Shown: positions 7,948 through 15,481, counted from the stretch's first letter. The stretch is DNA of 64,000 bases from Butyrivibrio sp. INlla14 (GCF_900102515.1 NZ_FMVS01000024.1:1-64000), one strand, 5' to 3'. Notes: generated by a model from the letters alone, not told the origin. Translations and numbers: made by a program.

Positions 7948-8556
7948 TCATCTAAATAACCTATGAAAAAGTAATGGTTGAACAGTGAGCATCATTATCG
8001 CCGTTCCAATCCAAAAAATTATCAACTCAATGTATCCATTCTTTCCCGTTATTCTAAATATGCCAATCCATTTATCGGGAATAAACTTTTCCAGGACTTT
8101 AAATACTCCATATCCAACACACGCACCAATTGTGTTCGTAATCAGATCGTTAATATCCGTTGCGCCACACCCGAACATTTGAATTATTTCAACGGATACC
8201 GAAATTAAGAATCCAGCTAAAAGCACTTTTCCAGCCTTGTCGAATTCATCATAAAGCAATGGCAAAAACAATCCCAGTGGAACAAATAAGAAAACATTTA
8301 AAATGGTATCTATAGGTCCCCTTATCATATCCACGAAAGGAATATAAACTATTCTCGGCGAAAACGCTCCTCTGTACCAAATTCCAGTCATAGTAAGTAT
8401 TCCCACAAGATAAAATGAAAAAACGTATGATATTAGAATATGACCTACTCTATGTTTCTTTTTAAATATGCGTACTATCACCAAATATATTGCCAAAGCA
8501 AATGCTACCGGAATGTAACCGCTAGTCAAATGCTGTGAACACAATTCCCAATCCAT
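7948..8556 (-). CDS. VanZ-like membrane protein (cargo)
   Basis: 202 residues with about five hydrophobic segments and the VanZ-family core: NVFLFVPLGLFLPLL (about 87-101), then SVSVEIIQMFGCGATDINDL (about 129-148). VanZ family members give low-level teicoplanin or lipoglycopeptide resistance in some hosts, but most chromosomal members have no known role. The gene follows the AlbA_2 gene after 19 bases and is probably co-transcribed with it. No other van gene is near, so glycopeptide resistance should not be assumed. Confidence 0.8.
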   Translation of the reverse strand: MDWELCSQHLTSGYIPVAFALAIYLVIVRIFKKKHRVGHILISYVFSFYLVGILTMTGIWYRGAFSPRIVYIPFVDMIRGPIDTILNVFLFVPLGLFLPLLYDEFDKAGKVLLAGFLISVSVEIIQMFGCGATDINDLITNTIGACVGYGVFKVLEKFIPDKWIGIFRITGKNGYIELIIFWIGTAIMMLTVQPLLFHRLFR

Positions 8557-8575
8557 AAATAATTATCTTTCTCTC

Positions 8576-9901
8576 CTATATCTTTATTTTCCAACTGCCT
8601 GATTTATTAGATCCTTCTCTCTCAATCACCTGCTTCTTTATGAGTGAAGATATAAGCCTCTGTACAGTCTTTTCCGACTTTCCGATTCTTATAGCCATCT
8701 CTGCTTTTGAGATACCATCATTATTCTGAATCAGATTAAAAATGACCTGCTCCGCTTCTGTAAGTTCAGTATTTATCTGGACATTTATCTGGACATTTGT
8801 CCTGATAAATTCGAAGAAGAAACCGTATGCTTCTTTCCTATAGTTCCAAGTCACGTTCTGTTGCTTGCAAAAATCGTTTACACGCTGGAAGCCTGTACCT
8901 GACTTTTCAACGTCTTTACTTCTAAACAGAATATCTAATATTAACTTATTTCGCTTATATGAAGGCAAATTCCTAGATATAAAATCAAGCGGCGTTAAAT
9001 CGTCCGGAAAAGATCCGGGGTTATATATCTCAATTTTTCCTGGATGAATACCGATTTCAATCTCCGGAACAGTTTCATAATCTGCATGTGCAAATGCGTT
9101 TACTATAATTTCACGAATTGCCTCTTCTGGAATTTCCGGAATCTCTTTTCTCTTTCTTGCTCCAATTTCGCTCCTCCAGTTGATGCGGTTCAAAATGTAA
9201 TCTAAAGCAGCATTTACAAGATTATAGATATTACCTTCAAGGAGTTTCAAATCTGTGAAGGTAACTTTATTGTCTGTAGCATATGATGCCAGCTTTAACC
9301 CAATCTTTGCATTTTTCCCAAATAGGGCATACCCACCATTGTTTATTTGTCCTCCGCGTACGATATCAATGGTAGTGAGCAGTTTCTCTTTGTCATACTC
9401 CTTCATGGACAAGCGGCCACAGTCTTTTGCAGACTGATAAAAATCCTTCAAGGCATCATCATCCAGGTCATCAGTAGTATAATCCGTCAACTCTTCTTCC
9501 CATTTGGAAGAGTAATCATCATTCTTTATCAGCCGTTTTAATTCATCAGGAGACATACGCCTATTCTCTGTCCCTGTTCGAATTAGATACTTGCCATTAA
9601 CTGCATAGGGTCTATTATGTCCGGAAAAAGACACCTTAATTATCGTTCGCTGTTCTATAGTGAGCACCTCTATAGTCGGCGCAATTCTCGGTTCAATGGC
9701 GTCGCTAATTATTCTTGATATATCCTTTTTGGTAGAATCACTAATCTGTTGTCCTCTAACAAATCCGGAATCATCTACACCAAAATACACTGTGCCTCGG
9801 CAATGTTTATTCAAAATGGCAGCCATAGCTTCTACAGCCTCATTCTTTTCTCCGGTAGTAAGCTTAAACTCAACGGTTTCACTTTCAGATCCAATAACCA
9901 T
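8576..9901 (-). CDS. AlbA_2 (Schlafen-like) ATP-binding transcriptional regulator (cargo)
   Basis: 441 residues. The N-terminal 120 residues are an AlbA_2 domain: SETVEFKLTTG, GTVYFGVDDSGFVRG and KYLIRTGTENRRMSP. The middle (about 250-370) resembles the ATP-binding COG2865 region, with EIIVNAFAHADYE and KSGTGFQRVNDFC. The C-terminus (about 385-441) is a winged helix, GISKAEMAIRIGKSEKTVQR. A direct repeat in the linker reads NVQINVQIN. Such proteins act as DNA-binding regulators, and some sit in phage-defence islands. The promoter at 9929-9957 overlaps palindromic TGGACA repeats, so the protein probably controls itself. It is the first gene of the cargo operon. Confidence 0.75.
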   Translation of the reverse strand: MVIGSESETVEFKLTTGEKNEAVEAMAAILNKHCRGTVYFGVDDSGFVRGQQISDSTKKDISRIISDAIEPRIAPTIEVLTIEQRTIIKVSFSGHNRPYAVNGKYLIRTGTENRRMSPDELKRLIKNDDYSSKWEEELTDYTTDDLDDDALKDFYQSAKDCGRLSMKEYDKEKLLTTIDIVRGGQINNGGYALFGKNAKIGLKLASYATDNKVTFTDLKLLEGNIYNLVNAALDYILNRINWRSEIGARKRKEIPEIPEEAIREIIVNAFAHADYETVPEIEIGIHPGKIEIYNPGSFPDDLTPLDFISRNLPSYKRNKLILDILFRSKDVEKSGTGFQRVNDFCKQQNVTWNYRKEAYGFFFEFIRTNVQINVQINTELTEAEQVIFNLIQNNDGISKAEMAIRIGKSEKTVQRLISSLIKKQVIEREGSNKSGSWKIKI

Positions 9902-9928
9902 CTAAAGCCTCCTCTCATATACTCTGTG

Positions 9929-9984
9929 ATTGTATCATGGACACAGCAAAATGTCCATATATTTTATTCCACATTTGTCCATAT
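9929..9984 (-). promoter_or_regulatory. Promoter and operator repeats of the AlbA_2 gene
   Basis: On the minus strand TGGACA (9957-9952), a 17-bp spacer and TACAAT (9934-9929) form a promoter. ATGGACA (9937-9943) and TGTCCAT (9952-9958) make an inverted repeat that spans the spacer and the -35 box. A third TGTCCATAT copy lies at 9976-9984, 24 bp from the second. Autoregulation is the simplest reading. Confidence 0.5.
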
Positions 9985-10019
9985 AATTTTACATGATTCC
10001 TGCTTAATCGACATATAAC

Positions 10020-10038
10020 GGGAGCGTGTCACGCCCCC
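10020..10038. other. GC-rich perfect hairpin downstream of relaxase 2
   Basis: GGGAGCGTG (10020-10028) and CACGCCCCC (10030-10038) form a tight palindrome 25 bases after the relaxase stop. No U-run follows in either direction. It may end the mob transcript or form a boundary between the mob operon and the cargo. Confidence 0.35.
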
Positions 10039-10062
10039 GTCATTGTCGCTCAAGGGAGAAGC

Positions 10063-11124
10063 CTAATCCAGTTCCGGTCCTCTTTGCTTTTTTGGCACCA
10101 ACGGTTTTCTTGGCTGTTCTGAGGTTTCTTTCTTTAACTCCGCAAGTCTGCCAAGAACACTTTCCCGGGTCTTTTCTTCAACTTCCTTACGCTTGTGCAT
10201 ATCCCACCACTCTTTAAACTTCCGCCATGCTCCGGCGACAAGTTTTCCGATTGGTGTTTTCGGTTCTTTGAGAAATGCGTACCTCATAAATTCCTTCTGA
10301 GCTTCCGTTTCAACCATCGTCTGAATTGTTTCCTCGGTCTGCTTATTCAGTTCCTCCAAAACTGTTTCATTCGCTTCAACGGCGTTTGTCGTTTCTGCAT
10401 ATTGTTCATTCAATGATTCTAGAGCTTCGGCCTTCTTTCTTACAAAGAACTCTTTGGACCAATCGCTGTTCCGCCCCTTTTCGATTTCCTTAAGGTTCTC
10501 TCCTTCGAAGATTTCCGGATGTTCGTTCATTTCCTGCTCGGCGTACTTATGCATCTTGTCCTGAAGCTCTGTAAGTGTCTCTTGCGTGAAGACTCTTGTC
10601 TTCGCTGCTTGCTTTTGCATACCGCGCTTGTATCCCCGTCCAATCGGAAGACCGATCACATGAGCATGGGGGGAATGTTCATCCAGGTGAACAACCGCTG
10701 ATACAATCCGGAAGTCCGGTACAAGTTCCTGAAGATGTTTCAACTGATCTTCGAAGATTGGAAGCATCTGCTTCTTCATCTCCAATGACCTGTCATGCCA
10801 GAACTCTGCATCTCCGAGCTGGATGACAAGCTCCGCTGCCACATCGTTCTTTCCGCTTTCGGAAACGTATTTCAAATAATCATCAATTTGTCGATCGGCA
10901 CGCTTGCCCTTGTTGTATTCTTCAAGGCAAGCGTCAAATTCTTGATGATATGCTTCCTTCAGATCATCAAGAATGTTATCTCCGCCGACAAGTACGAAGA
11001 TATTGTCCCGGCAATATTCCGGGCTTTCGTACTGGCGGAGATTATGCTTGCTCGCAGCCGCCACTTTTTTCGTGGTGGTAAGAGCATGCTTCTTGTTGGA
11101 TAAATGTAATGAATACGAGATCAT
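10063..11124 (-). CDS. MobV/Pre-type relaxase of element 2
   Basis: 353-residue relaxase of the Pre/MobV family. The signature metal-binding motif is HLDEHSPHAH (146-155), preceded by DFRIVSAVVHLDE as in MobV proteins. An N-terminal segment HNLRQYES (27-34) fits motif I. The C-terminal third is coiled-coil-like (about 220-345), with many Glu and Lys residues. Pre/Mob proteins nick at RSA/oriT and drive mobilization by helper plasmids or ICEs. It occupies the slot that element 1 fills with a MOBQ relaxase, showing that the mobilization end of the module has been exchanged on a shared backbone. The 238 bases upstream hold three hairpins. Confidence 0.85.
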   Translation of the reverse strand: MISYSLHLSNKKHALTTTKKVAAASKHNLRQYESPEYCRDNIFVLVGGDNILDDLKEAYHQEFDACLEEYNKGKRADRQIDDYLKYVSESGKNDVAAELVIQLGDAEFWHDRSLEMKKQMLPIFEDQLKHLQELVPDFRIVSAVVHLDEHSPHAHVIGLPIGRGYKRGMQKQAAKTRVFTQETLTELQDKMHKYAEQEMNEHPEIFEGENLKEIEKGRNSDWSKEFFVRKKAEALESLNEQYAETTNAVEANETVLEELNKQTEETIQTMVETEAQKEFMRYAFLKEPKTPIGKLVAGAWRKFKEWWDMHKRKEVEEKTRESVLGRLAELKKETSEQPRKPLVPKKQRGPELD

Positions 11125-11200
11125 ATTTCTCCTTTCATGATCGAGTGTGAATTACATGTGAGACAACAAGAACGCCTCGCAGAGCCCTCGGAGAGCCCCC

Positions 11201-11292
11201 GGATAATGATGCGTAGTGTCATTATCCATAAGGGGTTATCGATTATGTCCGTGGTGCTGCGCGCCACATAATCGGTAAGCCGCCTTCGGCGG
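11201..11292. other. Candidate oriT of element 2 (three hairpins)
   Basis: GGATAATGA (11201-11209)/TCATTATCC (11219-11227), then CGATTATGT (11240-11248) with CCACATAATCG (11264-11274) and a bulge, then CCGCC/GGCGG (11280-11292). A dense set of inverted repeats just upstream of the relaxase gene is what an origin of transfer looks like. The nick position was not identified. Confidence 0.45.
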
Positions 11293-11362
11293 GAAATTCT
11301 GTTGTCAAGGTTCATATAACGACCCGTTTGCACCGGATCGTATTCTGTTAACAAAGGAAAAG

Positions 11363-11596
11363 TTACCACCTGAAATCCGGATGTATTCCCACCCGGTCAA
11401 GATATTCCTGTCTCGACTTTTCCCTTTCTTCTTCTGTAGGTGCTGTTTTCGATTTTGAATAAATCTCATGATTCACCATAGTGTTAAGTTTTGCTTCAAG
11501 GCCTTTTTCGATTTCTTCCTTTTCTTCAAATTTATCCAAAAGGTGATAGCTCAAAAGTTTAAAAAACAGCTCCTGCGTTATCTGTACATATTTCAT
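11363..11596 (-). CDS. Small conserved element protein (77 aa)
   Basis: Homologue of the 80-residue protein at 1903-2145. It begins MKYVQITQELFFKLLSYHLL and shares the C-terminal block KTAPTEEEREKSRQEYL and GIHPDFRW. The middle diverges. It lies between the ATPase gene and the relaxase gene, as in element 1, even though the relaxase families differ. This suggests it belongs with the replication/backbone genes rather than with a given relaxase. No function is known to me. Confidence 0.75.
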   Translation of the reverse strand: MKYVQITQELFFKLLSYHLLDKFEEKEEIEKGLEAKLNTMVNHEIYSKSKTAPTEEEREKSRQEYLDRVGIHPDFRW

Positions 11597-11613
11597 AAAT
11601 CGCTCCTTTCAAC

Positions 11614-11698
11614 CAAGTCCGCAACAACGCAAGGTGTTTAGTTTTTTGCAACCTTGCATTCTTCAAGTCCGCAATTCTTGACACATTGCATTGTTGCG
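11614..11698. repeat. Palindromic repeat array of element 2 (candidate origin)
   Basis: CGCAACAACGCAA (11620-11632) faces TTGCATTGTTGCG (11686-11698), a 12 of 13 inverted match. Between them lie further TTGC units (TTGCAACC, TTGCATTC), and the 11-mer CAAGTCCGCAA occurs twice (11614 and 11664), 50 bp apart. It occupies the same place as the 9-bp iterons of element 1, but the sequence is unrelated. Confidence 0.55.
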
Positions 11699-11705
11699 TT
11701 CTTCC

Positions 11706-12683
11706 TTATTCCGTGTCTTCCTTAAGGACCCAATACCAGGTATCGTTGATTTTTTTTGCTTTGATACCGAGAGACTGTTTTGCATTTTCAAGCGTCCTCT
11801 TCGAAATGTCTTCTTCCCTTGCCATCTCAAAGATTTCGTTGCTTGGAATAATCCGTCTATCCTTCATAAGTTCTTTCAACAGGTCCGTGGCACGGTCCTG
11901 TTTATTCACTTTAGGAGCAATGCCTCCGAGGACTTCATCTGCGGTTATCTCATAATCCCCAATCCAGTTGAATCCGTCTTCTGAAAGTTCAAAAGCTTTG
12001 GAGTGACCGAAAGCAGCAAGGTTATTTTTTATCTGAACCATAGCCCTTAAGTTCGGTTCTCCCTCAATCCTGCCGACCAGCAGGACGCTTCTTGCGACAG
12101 CATAGAAGTCTATCGATCCCATCCCTCTATATGCTGCTTTGTTACCGGAAGCTTTGTTCATATGACCGATGAGAACGATGGCACATTTATATTTTTCTGC
12201 TAATGCTCCAAGCCGTTTCGTCATATCTCTTGCTTCATTTGCACGGTTCATGTCCATCCCTCCGCCAAGATAAGCCTGGATAGGATCAAGAATCAGAAGT
12301 TTTGCTTTTGTGGCTATAAGTGCCTCCTCGATCCTTTCATCCGCCATAGAAAGGGATTTATCGCTTTCATCGATCACTGAGATCCTGCTGCAATCCGCAC
12401 CCGCTTCTTCAAGCCTGGGCTTCACTGTATCAGCAAGTCCATCTTCAGCAGTCTGATAAATGATATTGACCGGTTCACTGCAATTCATTCCATCATCAAG
12501 CGACTCACCTCGTGAAAGTTTCGCGGCAAGATTCAATACCATCGTTGTCTTACCATCGCCGGGATCTCCCTGGATGATAGTAAGCTTTCCATATGGGATG
12601 AACGGGAACCAGAGCCAAGATATTTCCTCCGTCTCGATTTCCGACATCTGAATCAGTTTTAATTCTGTCTTGTTTTCTTCCAT
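11706..12683 (-). CDS. RepA/DnaB-like AAA ATPase of element 2
   Basis: 325-residue RecA-fold ATPase. Walker A is GDPGDGKTT (about 39-47) in KLTIIQGDPGDGKTT, and Walker B is LLILDPIQAYLGGG (about 129-142). It contains IVLIGHMNKA and GSIDFYAVARSVLLV, as in AAA_25/RepA helicases of plasmids and phage-like elements. The last 60 residues look like a helix-turn-helix. Distant homologue of the element 1 ATPase at 2257. A terminator-like hairpin separates it from the MobC-like gene upstream, so its expression may be attenuated or have its own start. Confidence 0.75.
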   Translation of the reverse strand: MEENKTELKLIQMSEIETEEISWLWFPFIPYGKLTIIQGDPGDGKTTMVLNLAAKLSRGESLDDGMNCSEPVNIIYQTAEDGLADTVKPRLEEAGADCSRISVIDESDKSLSMADERIEEALIATKAKLLILDPIQAYLGGGMDMNRANEARDMTKRLGALAEKYKCAIVLIGHMNKASGNKAAYRGMGSIDFYAVARSVLLVGRIEGEPNLRAMVQIKNNLAAFGHSKAFELSEDGFNWIGDYEITADEVLGGIAPKVNKQDRATDLLKELMKDRRIIPSNEIFEMAREEDISKRTLENAKQSLGIKAKKINDTWYWVLKEDTE

Positions 12684-12787
12684 TTACATTTTTCCTCCGT
12701 TTTCATATTTTTGTATTGAATGTAAGCGGAAGCCTTGTTATACTTTGAATTAAGTAAATTTGTATAAGAAAGCTTCAGCTTTTTAGG

Positions 12788-12819
12788 AAAAGTCCTCTGT
12801 TCCAGCAGAGGACTTTTTC
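12788..12819. terminator. Hairpin between MobC-like and ATPase genes
   Basis: AAGTCCTCTG pairs with CAGAGGACTT around a 6-base loop, flanked by T-rich sequence on one side and A-rich on the other, so it may work in both directions. It lies just after the MobC-like stop and ahead of the ATPase gene, and could lower expression of the downstream genes. Confidence 0.6.
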
Positions 12820-12821
12820 GT

Positions 12822-13154
12822 TTACCTCCAGTCGTCTTCATGCTGCATTCCTTCCATGATGGTTGCTATTTGTCTGATAAGTACAATCAGGTCAGGATCC
12901 ACTGATGAACCGGCCTCAATCCTAGAAAGCTCATTCAGAACCTTTTTCAGTTCGTCCTTAAGTGCTTTATACACTTTAGGATTTCCCTGGACGGTTATTG
13001 TTTTGTTCATCAAGCGACTGATAATGTAATCCTGCTTCGTGTGACCTGAGAGGCGAACTTCCGCTTCAATCAGTGCATCTTCCTCAGGTGAAACCCTAAA
13101 CGCCACTATCTTGTTTCTAAAGCGGCCCCTCTGATCCAAATTCTTTGCTGACAT
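12822..13154 (-). CDS. MobC-like relaxosome accessory protein
   Basis: 110 residues; starts MSAKNLDQRGRFRNKIVAF followed by RVSPEEDALI, the ribbon-helix-helix-like start shared with the protein at 3396-3866. The C-terminal extension is shorter than in element 1. The gene starts two bases after the integrase stop, with AGGAGG of the integrase 3' end as ribosome site. It presumably helps load the MobV relaxase or represses the operon. Confidence 0.75.
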   Translation of the reverse strand: MSAKNLDQRGRFRNKIVAFRVSPEEDALIEAEVRLSGHTKQDYIISRLMNKTITVQGNPKVYKALKDELKKVLNELSRIEAGSSVDPDLIVLIRQIATIMEGMQHEDDWR

Positions 13155-13156
13155 CC

Positions 13157-14254
13157 TTATGCCTCCTTTTCTGTGTCATTGCTAAATCTTTCATTATCAA
13201 GGAAATCTGCCATCTCATCCTGTTTTGTGGGAAACAGATGTGCATATCGGTACGTGATCCTTTCTGTTTCATGCCCTACACGATTTCCAATCTCCAGTGC
13301 TGTAAATCCCTTATTAATCAGAAATGATACATGGCTGTGCCGCAAATCATGAATTCGGATAACCTTTACTCCTGCGGCTTTGCAACCCCTTTCCATTTCT
13401 GTAGAGAGAACATGTTTGGATAATGACTGAAATATCCTGTCACCGGGCTTGATATCGTAAAACATCTTCAGACAGTCCTTCATTTCCTCACACAGGAACT
13501 TTGGAAGTTTTATAACCCTATTGCTCTTTTTGGTCTTAGGCGTCGTTACAACATCCTCTCCGTGCATTCTCTGATAAGACTTATTGATCCTAAGCGTTGA
13601 CTTTTCGAAATCAAAATCAGCCGGAGTAAGTGCAAGCAGTTCTCCTTCACGTATTCCGCACCAGTACAAGATTTCAAAAGCGTAATAGGAAATCGGCCTG
13701 TCCATGATTGCCTCGGCAAAAGCAAGATATTCTTCTTTAGTCCAAAATGACATTTCCTTTATATCTTCCTGCCCCATACAGCCCGCATTTCTCGCCGGAT
13801 TAACGCTCAGGTGATAATACTTAGCCGCATGGTTGAAAAGTGCGCTTAGTTCCGCATGTATCGTTTTCAGATAACATGGTGAAAAAGTTTCTCCGTTAGC
13901 TTTCGTCAAACGCATCATTTCGTTCTGCCAGTCGATCACGTCCTTTGCGGTTATTTCAGAAAGCTTACGTTTTCCAAGATAAGGAAGGATCTTTTTTTCA
14001 TATATGACCTGCTTTGTCATCCATGTGTTTTCCTTTAGTCTTGGTCTTACGTCCTTTTCGTAAAGTTCGTAAAAGGCTTCCAAAGTCATATCGATATCCG
14101 ATGCCTGCTGAAGCTTAAACTGAGCTTCCCACTCAATAGCTTCTTTACGAGTAGAAAACCCTCTCTGGCATTTCTGCCTATTCGTCCCAGTCCAGTCCTT
14201 ATAACGGATCATCGCATACCAGGTACCGTTCTTGTCGTTCTTATAAACCGGCAT
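13157..14254 (-). CDS. int: Tyrosine site-specific integrase of element 2
   Basis: 365 residues with a complete catalytic set: Arg202 in CGIREGEL, Lys240 in TTPKTKK, His302/Arg305 in HDLRHSH, His328 in VGHE and Tyr337 in TYRYAH. Arm-binding and core-binding domains precede it. The ATG shares a base with the TAA of the excisionase-like gene (TAATG), so the two are translationally coupled. Close homologue of the element 1 integrase, and both elements appear to use the same guaA core. The GTTATCA repeats at both ends of this element are the likely arm sites. Confidence 0.9.
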   Translation of the reverse strand: MPVYKNDKNGTWYAMIRYKDWTGTNRQKCQRGFSTRKEAIEWEAQFKLQQASDIDMTLEAFYELYEKDVRPRLKENTWMTKQVIYEKKILPYLGKRKLSEITAKDVIDWQNEMMRLTKANGETFSPCYLKTIHAELSALFNHAAKYYHLSVNPARNAGCMGQEDIKEMSFWTKEEYLAFAEAIMDRPISYYAFEILYWCGIREGELLALTPADFDFEKSTLRINKSYQRMHGEDVVTTPKTKKSNRVIKLPKFLCEEMKDCLKMFYDIKPGDRIFQSLSKHVLSTEMERGCKAAGVKVIRIHDLRHSHVSFLINKGFTALEIGNRVGHETERITYRYAHLFPTKQDEMADFLDNERFSNDTEKEA

Positions 14255-14451
14255 TAAGCATCCCTCCTCTCATAATCCTTGGTCTGATAGAAGTGTTCAT
14301 AGAAGAATTTGGTATCGATCCTTCCCTGAATGGTCTGAAATCCCATTTCCTGCATTTCCTTGTTAAGCTTTCTTATCAGCTTATAGGCGTAACTATCAGA
14401 AACGCCGAGAATTTCCATAACATCTGTTACTCTCAAAAACATTTTTTCCAT
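14254..14451 (-). CDS. Excisionase-like small DNA-binding protein
   Basis: 65 residues from the ATG at 14451, which has GGAAAG nine bases upstream and is in register with the homologue at 4987-5208. The open frame runs further upstream to 14628, but that part is rich in Lys and Arg, has no ribosome site and is not conserved. The HTH core is VMEILGVSDSYAYKLIRKLN, followed by GFQTIQGRIDTKFFYEHF. Overlaps the integrase start by one base. Likely directionality factor or regulator; function inferred from fold and position. Confidence 0.7.
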   Translation of the reverse strand: MEKMFLRVTDVMEILGVSDSYAYKLIRKLNKEMQEMGFQTIQGRIDTKFFYEHFYQTKDYERRDA

Positions 14452-14660
14452 ACATTTCTTTCCTTTCTTTGTTTTCGTTTTTGTTGATACTTCGTTTGCC
14501 GTTTTCCTTTGACACTTTCCTGACGGGTAACCTCTGGGTTCGTTAGCCTTATAGACTGTTTTGGACTGCGCCGTTTTCGCTCCCTCCATACGCTCGCTTT
14601 CGGTCCTCGCATACTTTTCCGGAGTCATATCTGTGTCTCAGACGATCATTCAGTTGCCAC

Positions 14661-14774
14661 TTAACATATTTGTTTAAGTTCACGCTTATAATACTAAACA
14701 TATTTGTTAATGTCAAGTAAGTTATTAAACATTTTTGTTTAATTGTTCTTGATTGTCCTAAACAAATATGTTAA
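14661..14774. promoter_or_regulatory. Four-site operator array of element 2
   Basis: Four AT-rich palindromes near TTAAACATATTTGTTTAA: TTAACATATTTGTTTAA (14661-14677), TAAACATATTTGTTAA (14695-14710), TTAAACATTTTTGTTTAA (14725-14742) and TAAACAAATATGTTAA (14759-14774). Sites 2 and 4 fill the spacers of the two divergent promoters. The sequence differs completely from the GTTCA-type operators of element 1. Confidence 0.75.
14688..14716 (-). promoter_or_regulatory. Promoter of the element 2 xis-int operon
   Basis: TTGACA (14716-14711), a 17-bp spacer and TATTAT (14693-14688) on the minus strand. Operator site 2 lies within the spacer, the same design as in element 1. Confidence 0.75.
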
Positions 14775-14777
14775 GAT
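14749..14777 (+). promoter_or_regulatory. Promoter of the element 2 XRE gene
   Basis: TTGATT (14749-14754), a 17-bp spacer and TAAGAT (14772-14777). Operator site 4 covers the spacer, pointing to negative autoregulation. Confidence 0.6.
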
Positions 14778-14806
14778 AATCCCATCAAACGAAAGGAGCC
14801 CTCACT

Positions 14807-15298
14807 ATGGCAATAGGAGAACGAATCCATTTCTTCCGTAGTAAACGCGGAATGACACAAAAATATGTAGGTGCACAGATCGGCTTTGATGAAAAATCTG
14901 CCGATGTCCGTATGGCTCAATATGAGAGCGAAAACCGTGTTCCAAAGGATAATCTTGTTCAGGCTATGGCTGAGCTTTTTGACGTAAAACCCGATGCCCT
15001 GAAGGTTCCCGATATCGACTCTTTCACAGGGCTTATTCATACCCTCTTCGCTATTGAAGATCGCTACGGTCTCAAGATTGAAAAGGCAGAAGACGGACAG
15101 CCTCAGCTTTATCTTGATTTAAGGAATAACCCTGGCAGCATGCAGTTTTATGACATGCTGATGGATTGGATGGATAAGTCCGAAGCACTCAGATCCGGTC
15201 AGATTACCCAAGATGAATACGATGCCTGGAGATATCACTATCCAACCCCCGGTCAGACAACTCATTCACACTTTGAAACTGTTCCACCCCAGGAATAA
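14807..15298 (+). CDS. XRE-family repressor of element 2
   Basis: 163 residues. The HTH domain lies in about 1-65: RIHFFRSKRGMTQKYVGAQI then QYESENRVPKDNLVQAMAELF. A C-terminal helical part shares WMDKSEALRSGQITQDEYDAW with the DSMLDGKITPDDYYAW segment of the element 1 regulator, so the two are paralogues with diverged DNA recognition. AAAGGAG precedes the ATG by eight bases. It is divergent from the xis-int operon across four operators. Most likely the immunity and lysogeny-type repressor of element 2. Confidence 0.8.
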   Translation: MAIGERIHFFRSKRGMTQKYVGAQIGFDEKSADVRMAQYESENRVPKDNLVQAMAELFDVKPDALKVPDIDSFTGLIHTLFAIEDRYGLKIEKAEDGQPQLYLDLRNNPGSMQFYDMLMDWMDKSEALRSGQITQDEYDAWRYHYPTPGQTTHSHFETVPPQE

Positions 15299-15351
15299 TC
15301 TGAGCAAATCCTATCTGAGCGGTTTCTACCGGCTAACATAAAGGCAAAAAG

Positions 15352-15395
15352 AAAAGGCCTTGCTAAGCTATTCATTAGCTTAACAAGACCTTTTT
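15352..15395. terminator. Bidirectional terminator after the XRE gene
   Basis: AAAAGGCCTTGCTAAGCTA pairs with TAGCTTAACAAGACCTTTTT around a short loop; T-runs follow on both strands. It ends the XRE transcript and may also stop guaA read-through into the element. Confidence 0.8.
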
Positions 15396-15452
15396 AAGTC
15401 TTTGCTGAAACCTCACCTGCTAACCTTTTGCATTACTCATAAATAATGCTCA

Positions 15453-15481
15453 GTTATCAAGTGTTATCATTTTGTTATCAA
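15453..15481. repeat. Arm-type repeats at right end of element 2
   Basis: GTTATCAA (15453), GTTATCA (15463) and GTTATCAA (15474), spaced 10-11 bp, one helical turn. Same heptamer and copy number as the left end (6449-6481). Confidence 0.6.

Noticed and set aside
12659..12841. 60-residue minus-strand frame between MobC-like and ATPase genes
   Set aside because: Runs through a terminator hairpin and overlaps the ATPase start; low-complexity Lys-rich chain.
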